Assembly: GCA_946902875.1 (NCBI GenBank)
Contig: OX336343.1
Location: 5,445,754 to 5,509,753, forward strand
DNA from: Nematopogon swammerdamellus
Lineage: Eukaryota; Arthropoda; Insecta; Lepidoptera; Adelidae
Direction: 5' to 3'
DNA: 64,000 bases
The stretch's first letter is position 1. Each line of letters starts with the position of its first letter. Both the position numbers and the translations under genes were made by a program. The notes under the pieces are model-generated. The model worked only from the letters and a program-made list of their open reading frames with translations, had not been told where the DNA came from and made no database searches. This document shows positions 46,901 through 58,900 of the stretch, in pieces.

Positions 46901-49900
46901 AGTTAATATGTTCGACTAACAGCGCGGTAATTTTGTGCGCCCCAAAAGACATTAAAACATATTGGGACAAACGCTCGCGACGTGTCAAGTGTTCGACTAT
47001 GACTGGATTTATTTATTGTGGTGTACTGTCTTGTTAATAGGGCATCTTTTTCAATACTTAGTGATTAAATAGGAAAAAGTTGGATTTTGAGGTTTCGCTC
47101 GTTCAGATCGACAAAGCTGACGTACGTGCGGCGTAGGCAGTAATAGGCTTCCGTACGGGATACGGAAACCTAAAAATGATGATGAAACGATGATACTACA
47201 GCTCATATTATCATCTACAAATTGTTAGGAAAATCTACTCACCTACTTCGTAATCTACCTCGACTATCTGTCCCGTGCAACCTCACAAAGGAGCTAATCG
47301 TCTACTCTGCGAAGAATAAGCCTCTCCCGAAGGAGCGGAGTTGCACTCGTGGAGATCGCCACCGAGATTTCGGAAGCGTGCCGTATCGTACGGTGCGGCG
47401 GTCCGCGCCTCGCGCCGCCCGCCAAGGGCGTAGCCAGGATTTTGTTCAGAGGGGGGCAGACAAGGGAAACTAATAAGGTAAATAAGTTTATTACTTAATG
47501 GAAACAAATATTTATTTTATTAAGTACACAATGGGTGACCGCTCGACCGTTGGAGGCTGACCGTCATTCGGATTCCACGTTAAACTGTAGGTCCCTTCCC
47601 TTCTTACCTTACTAGGTGGTAGGGTTTATCCCGCCCGGGTTGGTACTACCGCTCTTCGGTTCGGGAGCACTCCGAGCACTTACCTGCTAGAGGGGGCAGC
47701 GCCCCCCCCCCTGCCTGTACCTGGCTACGCCTCGCGCCGCCCGCCCCACCGCGAGCGGGCGGGGCCGCCCGACGCGCCGCCCACACAGCTGTTGACTTCA
47801 CGTCAAGAAGTTCTGCTCTTTAGACCGGCTACTCACGTCCCGTGAAATAGGAGCCGATATCGGGCCAGATATTGGGGTTAAAATCGGGCGTTACTCTACG
47901 CACGACGCACGTGCCTGCCGCAAGCCTCGGCGAAAGCGCCCCGATTTCGACTGTTCGACGACGACGTTCGACTGCAAATCAACTATGAGTCGTGGGTCCG
48001 CATCTCTCCCCATGCATGTCGTAAAAGACGACTAAGGGATAAGGACGAGATGACGTTCTAAAGGGTGATAGGCTAGCCACCTCTCACCTTGGCACGGTCC
48101 TTCCACCCAGTCAAGCAGTAGGTGGGTCTTCGTGCCTTACTTGCTGCTTGAGAATCATCTTGCCCTAATACTTTGCTAAACCCGTGGTGGTGTTCCGTGT
48201 TGTGCTGTAATTAATCAGATTGTTTGCAGCATAACACCGATTACTATGCTTACTCCGATTGTCGGGATACAGCGTGCGGTATGTATGTACACACGCTCGT
48301 GATTCAACCTACTACGCTACGCCGCCGTGTTCTCCGCATCATTTTGTATGGAGAAACGAAGTTCGCAAATCAATCACTAGAGGCGCTGCTCCGTTTCTCC
48401 ATACAAAATGATGCGGAGAACACGGCGTATCGTATCGTAGCGTAGTAGGGTAAATCTCGTGATTAGGGTACTGGTAAGCTATACAGGATGCGCGCGCCCA
48501 CCACTGCCCCGATGTCGTCTCCAATTAAAGGGACGTGAGTAGCCAGCTTTACTTGCTGACCTGTCTTTTCGTTTCTTTTGTTTTTACATAGAATACGTAC
48601 TACATTTTTCGAGTTGCGAGTTGCTATAGGGTGACATATACGAGAATCGAGAACTATGGAAATGACGTAAAACATAAAATGCCTTTTTAGGGTTCCGTAC
48701 CTCAAACGAAGAAAAAACGAAACCCTTTTTTTACATTTGATGCTGATTCCTATGACAACCTAATCTGCTTTCTAGCGTAGATTCTAAGAACCTAATAAAT
48801 CTACGGTTCTAGGATTCCATTCGTCCCCACAATACACACACACAAGATAGTTCTTATCAATAGCTCAATATTCCATATTGTTATTCTACTCTGTGGAAAT
48901 TCCCTTTAGAACTTGTGGACACGAGTTATTTTTTATTTAAGGCCCCTAGTAACGCCAGCGGCGGGCATAGCGCGTAGTAGTTTTCACAAGGGGTTTTTTC
49001 ATAAATTGCGATCCTTCGCATTAGAATTTTGAAAAGCGTGTGATCGATAGATATAACAAATGGCGTCATTTTGCTTTTTTTTTTTTTTTTATGGAACCTG
49101 ACACGGTTGGCTACATCACCTACAACATCCGTGATGTCAGCCCATAACACAGGGTGAACTAGGTGCCATGTCAGTGCTTCCCTTCATTTCATGTCGGCTA
49201 CACTAAACTCGACGGAAAACTCGAACTAGTTACATAGCCGTTTCGACCGACGTTTCGTTCAGTGCGGTGGTACCAACCCGGCCGGGATAAACCCTACCAC
49301 CTAGTAAGGTAAGAAGGGAAGGGACCTACAGTTTATCGTGGAATCCGAACCACGGTCAGCCTCCAACGGTCGAGCGGTCACCCATCCAAACACTGACCGC
49401 GCTCAGCGTTGCTTAATAACAGTTGACTAACCAACCGCGCCACTGAGCTACCGAGGCTGACGAATTTTCTTATCCCTTAGTCGACTTTTACGACATGCGA
49501 CGGGGTTTTTGATTTGGGATATTGGGATTTTTGCTATACAAATTCCATTCAAATTCTCTTTAGTTTCTGAAATAAAGTCTTCAAAGTTCACGCCAAAATC
49601 GACATTTGGTTACCGTATAGTTTGTAAAGAAAATGATAAAATTTTACAACCAAAAACGTGTGATCGATAGACAAAGAATTGTTTTAATATTTTGAAGTAA
49701 TTTTTATCCTTTAGATCGGTCTGGTTATCGCGGGCTACTTTTTCAAAAATCCACATGTGACGTTACTACGTGCGGCGGGTGGCCGCGTGGTTTGGGCATA
49801 TCGGCTTCTCATGCGCGAGGTCCGAGGTTCGAATCCGGTCGCCGTGTACCAATGAGTTTCTGACGAAAAAATTTACGTGCATACCTACACCTGCTGCTTC

Positions 49901-52900
49901 ACCGTTCGGAACCGGTGTAAAACTGTAGGTCGCCTCCCTTGCCCCTTACTAGGTGGTAGGCTCAAATTGTAGCCGATTGGGTTGATACCACCGTACTGGA
50001 TGTAAGATGGCCGCATAGCAGCCTCAGCTGTGTTCTCCTCTAGTTCAGTATAGCCAGAAATCCAGGGACATCTCCGGTATGGCACCTACCTTCTCGGAGG
50101 TGATATTGGCTGGTCGGAGCATGCGCTTTGGCCCCTCCGACACAGCCACCCATACCGGATTACATAAAAAAAAACTATGTACGCGCCTTAAATAAATGCC
50201 ATTATGTGTCCACATTTTCAGCTATTTCATTAGTTAGAAAACGTTAAAATAAATCGAATCCTTTTTTTTCTCTATCGTATGTTAGTTTGCTCTACATTGT
50301 GTAAAGGACGAAGGTAAAATTGGGCGGGGCGTAATAAATCTGCAGTTCGATAGAGTTACCGTCGGCGGCCGCTGCGGCGTGGAGCCGCTAGATGTCGCCA
50401 GCGAAGTATAGCCCCCCGAGGAGCTTACTACCCATCTCTACAGAGTAGAGGGTAGAAAGAAGAACAGTTTCGGTAAATACAAGTTCAGTCTTGAAAAACA
50501 AAAATCGGCGATGATATTTTACAGCTGTTATTGCGATATCAGAGTGGTAGAAATGTAGAGAAATCTTCAATAGAAATTTTCCCGAAAACCATTTTTTCAG
50601 ATTTATCTAAGTATTGTGCATATGCTTTAGGTGTCGCCAGTGCAGAAGGCGGACTTATTGCAAGATGTAATCTATTCCAGGCGACCTTGTACAAAACAAC
50701 GCATTAGCAATGTTAGTTTAGGTATGTGTTTACTCCGGTGTTTTAGTTCACCAGAATGAAGGAAATCTAAAGGGTTTATTTTTGTATGTTAGCACGTAAG
50801 TAGGTACTAACATACACCTTATGGGTGGCCCGGCGCCACATGTCGCGCTTACTATAAAAAAAGTACTAACTTTAGTACTAGCTTTATATTTCTTTACTAG
50901 CTTTTGCCCGCGGCTTCGCTCGCGTGAAATTCGTATTTCAAAGGAAGAAAGTAAGTAACTAAGGGCGAGCTGGGTTCGGGTAAACCATAAACCGTCTCGA
51001 AGAAAGTGAGTAACTTTTTGAGGCCGAAGGCGGAGTTGCGTTCAGGAAGACGATAAACCTTCTCGAAGACAGTAAGTAACTATGGGCGAGGCCGAAGGCC
51101 GAGCTGCGTTCAGGAAGAGGATAAACCATCTTTAAGAAAGTAAGTAACAAAGGGCGAGGCCGAAGGCCGAGCTGCGTTCAGGAAGAGGATAACCTTTTCG
51201 AAGAAAGTAAGTAACTATGGGCGAGGCCGAAGGCCGAGCTTCGTTCAGGATGAGAGTAAACTTTTCGAAGAAAGTAAGTAACAGAGAGCGAGGCCGAAGG
51301 CCGAGCTGCGTTCAGGAAAACGATAAACCTTCTCGAAGACAGTAAGTAACTATGGGCGAGGCCGATGACCGAGCTGCGTTCAGGAAGAGGATAACCTTTT
51401 CCAAGAAAGGAAGTAACAGAGGGCGAGGCCGAAGGCCGAGCTGCGTTCAGGAAGACGATAAACCTTTTCGAAGACAGTAAGTAACAGAGGGCGAGTCCGA
51501 AGGCCGAGCTGCGTTCAGGAAGACCATAAATCTTCTCGAAGAAAGTAACTTCTTTGTTACTTACTTTCTTCGAAAAGGTTTATCCTCTTCCTGAACACAT
51601 CTCGGCTTTCGGCCTCTCCCATAGTTACTTACTGTCTTCGAGAATTTTTCGTCTTCCTGAACGCAGCTCGGCCTTCGGCCTCGCCCATAGTTACTTACTG
51701 TCTTCGAGAAGGTTTATCGTTTTCCTGAACGCAGCTCGGCCTTCGGCCTCGCCCTCTGTTACAGTAAGTAACAGAGTTCTTCGAAAAGTTTACCCTCATC
51801 CTGAACGCAGCTCGGCATTCGGCCTCGCCCATAGTTACATACTGTCTTCGAAAAGTTTTATCGTCTTCCTGAACGCAGCTCGGCCTTCGGCCCCGCCCTC
51901 TGTTACTTACTTTCTTCGAAAAGTTTACCCTCATCCTGAACGCAGCTCGGCCTTCGGCCTTGCCCATAGTTACTTACTTTCTTCGAAAAGGTTACCCTCT
52001 TCCTGAACACAGCTCGGCCTTCGGCCTCGCCCTTTGTTACTTACTTTCTTAAAGACGGTTTATCCTCTTCCTGAACGCAGCTCGGCCTTCGGCCTCGCCC
52101 ATAGTTACTGTCTTCGAGAAGGTTTATCGTCTTCCTGAACGCAACTCCGCCTTCGGCCTCAAAAAGTTACTCACTTTCTTCGAGACAGTTTATCGTTTAC
52201 CTGAACCCAGCTCGCCCTTAGTTACTTACTTTCTTTCTTTGAAATACGAATTTCACGCGAGCGAAGCCGCGGGCAAAAGCTAGTTATAACAATAAAAACA
52301 TATGGTACATATCACTAGAAAGATGTATTTTTTTTTAATTAACTGCATATTTACTTTTCCTTTAAATAGAACAGAAATTGATATATTTCAATTTTCCGCT
52401 ATTTTCGCTCTCCTGGACAATTTAGCATTTGGTTAATACAGTGTTTCACTCTGGAGCCGATAGGTTTGCACCTAAAATTAATCAAATAGATACCTAACGA
52501 AGTTAACCTACATAATATTATGAATCGAATAAGTCTGCTCAAGACAATGCATACACACACCGCGCTCCGCCAGACCGCGCTCCGCCAGACCGCATCCCGC
52601 GCCACTAACCCCCGCCGCGCCGCGCCGCCTTTATTTCGGCGCTTGGAACAATTCGATTTGTATGGGAGCCACATCTTAGCGTAGCCGGAAGTGAATTTTA
52701 GTAAGCCTATCCTGTGTCCCGTATAGTAAAATGGGCTTGTAGTAAGTTTCATCAAATTCGGATGATGGCTTTAAGAGTTATGGAGGAACATACATACATA
52801 CATACATACACATACAGAAAAGATTTCTAAAAATCGTCAATTTAGCTTTAGTATCATACATAGAGGCTACAAACTGAATATTTCCCAAAACAAAGTAACT

Positions 52901-55900
52901 TACTCCATCACCATCCCTTACAGATTTATTTTTAGTATTGATGATGATATTGATAAGATTTTTTTTTTTCACTTTATATTTGCATCAATGGAGAAGTACC
53001 TAAAAAAAATCTTGAACCGACTTCAAAAAACAACTAGAACTGAAAAGTGTTAAATAATATTTTAATTCATATTCGGACGCTTGAGGTGAAGGGGGTACAA
53101 AATCACAAAAGGGGTCCATCTATAAATTTTCAGGTGTGCAAGTTCAAAATAATATAAGACAGGTCAAACCGTTATTTGCACAGCTGCCGCCCGCTCCCCC
53201 TTGTAGCGAAACCTTGAACCGCGCGGAAGCCTGTAGCTGGAGTGCCTCTAGAAGCCCGCCCTACTGAGTGCCTGTCTTAAGTGCCGAACTATATGTCGCT
53301 TATAGTTTTAAAACTGCAAAAGTAGCACCAACGAGTGCTTGAGACTAGGTACACTAGACTTGAAAAAATATTGTTTATGTATTTATTTATTTATATATTT
53401 ATTTATTTTGGACAGGTAGCCTTGGCTGATACGTCTAAATCCAGTTAAAATTTGTTTTTTGTCATTACTTGGATATTATATTGGACGAAGTATTTAATGT
53501 CTGTGTAAGTAAGGGAAGGGACCTATAGTTTCACGTTGAATCTGAACGACGGCCAGCTTCAACGACCAAACGGTCAGACATTAAGTTCTGACGGCTCCCG
53601 GGGGTGCTTAACTTTACGGTCCGACTTCGACGCACCGAGACTGACGCAAACTTCTTTTCAGTGGGATATCATTAACGTCCATTAAAGTGATTTTGACACG
53701 TAAACACGCTAATCTAGGAAACTAAATTCCAACGCCTAGTTTAAGACGAGACGGAAGTTAACTTTCTCCATACAAAATCGTCTTTCGGCATTTATGTTTT
53801 CTAGTATCCGACTTTTACTATTTTTTTTCTTGTCGTAAGGACAGCCCAATCTACGTTCCTGCAATTGTTTAGATGAAATATACCTACAACCGGAGCTAAC
53901 CATTAGTATTTCGATCGAAAAAAAAAAATTGTATTTTTTGTCATTAAGTTCATTAAGCTTTATTGAGGCATCTCTTTAGTTAGATATTCAAAAAATAAAA
54001 AGACAGGAACGTAGATTCGACTGTCCTTATTACAACAAAAAATACAGAATTGTAAAAATCGGATAAGGTCTAGTAGGGGGATAAAAAACATAAATGCCGA
54101 AAGATGATTTTGTATGGAGAAAGTTAACTTCCGTCTCGTGTTAACTGAAAACACCAGTAAATAACACTATTTGCTGAGCTCACAAGAGTGCGCGGTAAGT
54201 TGCACCATCATTCAGCGCACACGAAGAGCGATATCGTAAGGGATTTAGATGGAATCGAGCGCTCTTCGGGGTGGGACGGGATGACACCTCCGCGCGCCGC
54301 CGCGCTGGGCACGATAGTAGGGTGCGCTAGAGATGCACTGGAGATTATTTTTTTAACATTGAAAATGTTTTTTCGATCGCTTCAGTATAGCTCCCCATTT
54401 TCGCTGAGAGTGTGAAATCGTCTTGGTCTCGCGACTTTTGGGGCTACGCGAGTGGTTGAGGGCTCAAAAGACGCGTATCGGCTAGGGCTACAAGATGGCG
54501 AAAAAGTAAAAAATAATAATAAAAAATAATATATTTTAGGTTAGAAAACGCATCTTCTAACCTAACCTATATTATATTTTTATATTTGATATTTATTAAT
54601 TTGTTACTTTAGTTAGACATAATGTCAAGCTTTTCTCTTTTTCTGTCTAAATTTTAGTATAAATTTTGCTGCTTGTGTTTTTGAAAAATAATAAAAAATA
54701 TATAAATGTAATACTTTTTTTTTATTTTGTCGGGTTCATTTTCAATGTACCTCGAAGGTCGTGTAATGCACGAGATCTGTGAATTTTTTATGTAATCCGG
54801 TATGGGTGGCTCAGTCGTAGGGGCCAAAGCACATGCTCCGACCAGCCAATATCACCTCCGAGAAGGTAGATGCCATACCGGAGACTTCTCTGGATTGCTG
54901 GCTATACTGGACTAGAGGAGAACACAGCCGAGGCTGCTATTCGGCCATCTTACATCCAGTACGGTGGTATCAATCCAGTCGGCTACAATTTGAGCCTACC
55001 TAGTAAGGGGCAAGGGCATGAAGTGGCTGATCGTATAATGAACGAATCTCATACGAGAGTCGTGGTTCGAATGTTTAGCGTACACAACTTTTTTTTTTAT
55101 ATTCAAAGACTGCATGTGCTTAATTTATCAGTCACTCTAACGCAGAAAAAAAAATACTTGAACACCAAATAGATAGGATGGGACACAAAAGCCAAGTTTG
55201 ATGGCGGGGGCATTTAAAAAAATCTAAACTTTGGGATGTAGGATTAACGCACGGAGGTGGATAACGAAAAATAAAATAAAGTCAAATTATATAAACATTT
55301 GTAAATATACGGAAAACAAAAAAAAAACACATTTTATATATTGATACCTACGCAATATACAAAACCATGTACGCGCACCAAATAAACAAACCAAATTATG
55401 TTTTTTTTATACTTGAAACTTCCATAATTTTTTTATTTTTTATTATTAATATTTATGCATTTTTAATGAAATAAGAAACAAAAATAAAACTAACTATAAT
55501 TAAATTAACCTAATGAAGAACTAAAACTAATTAAGTGTAAGGTGGAAAGAAGGAGGAAACGATAGAGAAAGGGGACCCCCCTTTCTCTATCGTTTCCTCC
55601 TGATGTAAGTAAAATATTTCATCCAATTCAGCCGAGTCGGCGACAGTGCCCAATACGCTGGCAGCGTTTCTAAATTAAATATAAATACATAAATGGATAT
55701 CTAAACAAAATCGCAAAATTGTTGTATGCAATGTGACTGGCGGAAGTAATTGTATTTTGAAATAAGTTCACCTTCTGTATTTTAGAAAACTTTTACACAT
55801 ACATAATTACTAGGGATGGGCCGACTAGTCGGGAAAGCCGACTATTCGGCAACTTTTGTAGTCGGCGACTAGTCGGTGACTAATCGGCAAATTATGCCGA

Positions 55901-58900
55901 TTATAATCGGTTTATAATAAATGAAATAACCCCAACAATTTATGCCTATTTCATTATTTTTATTTCTAAAAAGTATTCAATCAAAAGTATCTAAAGTTGC
56001 AGTCTGAAAATATTTTCAAAGAAACAGTAAGGTAACATAATAGGAACTTAGGAATCAGTCAGTAATTCAGTATTTCATTATTCATGAATCAACAATGACA
56101 CATAACATAACACAAGACCTTAATAACTTTATAAATCCGGGGGGGGGGGGGGGGGGGGCGAAGACCTCCGAAAGACGAGTATTCGAATAATCGGCATTGC
56201 CGACTAGTCGGCCGACTATTCGGCAATTTGAAAACCGATTAGTCGGCTAGTCGTCAAATACCATAGTCGGCCCATCACTAATAATTACCATACAAATGTG
56301 TAACCATTTTCTTAGAAGCTATATGGTTGGCTATATAGGTAACCCGTAATGTCAGCCGCTTACACCTGGTTCCTGTACGAACGAGGTGCCATATTTTCCA
56401 GATTACACTACTGGCACACAAAGAATACGTATTATTAACATAGATATAAGTTTGCAAAAGCTTTTCCAAACAGTGCATAGTCTCGTGTAGGATAGCTGAT
56501 GCAGTTCCGGCCCACGTCACGTGCAAGGTAAGGCGGGCGGGGGCAGCGGTGGGGCGGAGGCGCAGGGCGGTGGGGCGGAGGCGCTGGGCGGTGGGGGCGG
56601 TAGAGACCCCGGCTGAGTTATCGGCGCCGATTGTATGAGAAAGTATTCCCTCCGGCTGTACACTTGATGTATACGATTCGGGGAGATATCTGAAGTTTTT
56701 TTTATCAAGAAGTCTTACTGTATGAAAAAAAAAATTGATCACTGCACTTTCTGAATCTAGAGGACTGCTGCACTCGCGGCTTCGCCCGTGTTATAATGCA
56801 AATAAACCAAAAATGGGACTCATTAAAAAAAATCTATTTACGTAAATACATTTTTACATACATACATACATATCACACACGCTGAATCCCGACAATCGGG
56901 GTAAGCAAAGTAATCACTGGCGGCTGGTCTTAAAGTGCGCTCGTGCGCCGCACTACCATACCACGAGAAGTCTTCACTTCACTCAAAATAAATAATATCT
57001 TACAATATACCTACATTAAAACCATAGATCGTACTCCAAATAAATACGAATGTGAATTCGACCTTATTTTATAGATCACAAGACACTTTTTTGCGAGTAA
57101 ACGCGCGCCCCGTGCGGAATCGGAGGGCGTACGCGGGTCTCCCATGCTGAATGTATGGAGATCGGCAAAACACCGCTGGCGCGTGAGACAAAAGATACTT
57201 CATAGAAACAGTATGGGCCGAAATGGAGTTCTGCGTGCGGCGCACGAGCGCCAAACAAGGACGCTATATCGTGAATAGCCGCGCGTGCGACGCGTCGCTT
57301 CGCGAGCGATTCGTTTTGCACGAGTCCGTCTGTCTAGCTAGAGTCAGCGCGCTGTCATGTGATGTCACTTATCCGTTAGCGCGCGAATATTTAAAATGTG
57401 ATATGGTTAGGTTTTGTGTTTTCTGTGTGATACTGTGAATTAAGTGGTGCCGATATTTGCCTAAGCGTTGGTCAAAGGTAAGGCTTTACAATCAGGTGAT
57501 CCCGGGTTCAATTCCTACTTTACAAATGCTTTAATTTTTTTTTTATATATTTTTTTTAAGTATTTTTGGGGCATTACTACTGTTTTCTTTTTTAAAGCTG
57601 CAGTAGTGTTGTGGTCTATGGATGTGTTCATAAAGGTACTAAAATTTGTTAAAAAAGTTGTTTGGATTTCTTTTCTTGTTTTTTGCAACTCATTGAGTGT
57701 CTTGAGACTATTCATACTAGGTACGTACATAATTATTAAACGCAGGCATTTAAAAAAATCGGAAGTCCCGATCTTAAAATAACATGAGGGGAATGTGTTG
57801 GGTAATTTGGTATTTAAGTAGGTAGGTACTTAGCGCACTACCGGTCACTGAAGTCACCAGCCGCCACTGAAAGTAATCGATGTTGTGCTGCAAGAACTCT
57901 GGTAAATTACAGCACAACACCGACTACCACGGTTCGCAAAGTATTTCAACAAGCTTCAATCGATCAAGCAGCAAGTAAGGCACGAAGACCCACCTGCTGC
58001 ATGACTCGGTGGAAGTACCGTGCCAAGGTGAAAGGTGGCGAGCCTATCGCCCTTTAACACGGCATCTTGTCCTTCCTTATCCCTTAATCGCCTTTTACGA
58101 CATGCATAGAGATAGATGCAGTGGGGCTATTATTTTAAGTACCGGCCCCACACGGTACTTATTTGAATTTTTTAATATAACATTTTCACAATATTTGCAT
58201 TCAAATTCCGATTTTTGCTGTTAACCCATATTTTACACGTATTTCCGAAAGTGTATATGAGATTATTGTGTAAAAATCGCCTGATACATTCTTACATCTT
58301 GTCTAAATAATTTTGTGCCGTCGTCAGTTTAAAAGTTTACTATTGTAGAAGTTGTCATTTTTATACTTTGTCATTTTTTCGAGTCGTCTTTTGTCGCGTA
58401 AATCAAACTAATATGAGTAAAGCTCGTCTGCATTATGTTATGGCAGAAACGTATTGAATATTTGTCATATATTGCTACACTTCACTGTAACCACTTTAGT
58501 AACAGAGCAACTAGTACTGTTAGGTATTCAGTTTAATGTAAGCATTAAGCAACTGTGTTTTTTTTTAAACGAAAATGTGACCTAATTAACCACTTTCTAA
58601 CATATTTGAGTACCTTTTCCTCCATGTTTTGCCTATATTTTTGAATTTTTTTTAGATTCATAATATTTGTACTTATTTTTAGGGTTCCGTATCAATACGG
58701 AAGCCTTTTACTAAAGCTACGTCGTCTGTCTGTCTGTCCGTCCGTCCGTCCGTCCTAGGGCTGCATCGTTTGAATCGTAATTTAAGGTAGGCAGGTACGT
58801 AAGGTGGCAGGTTGAATTTTTCACAGAATATGTGTTATATGGCGAATGTGCCAACAAATAAAAAATAAATTAAAAAAGTAAAAAATTAAGGAGGGTCCCC

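Noticed and set aside
51554..52006. 150-codon plus-strand open frame with the same repeated peptide
   Set aside because: Same minisatellite in foldback element 2; no start context, domain or splice support.
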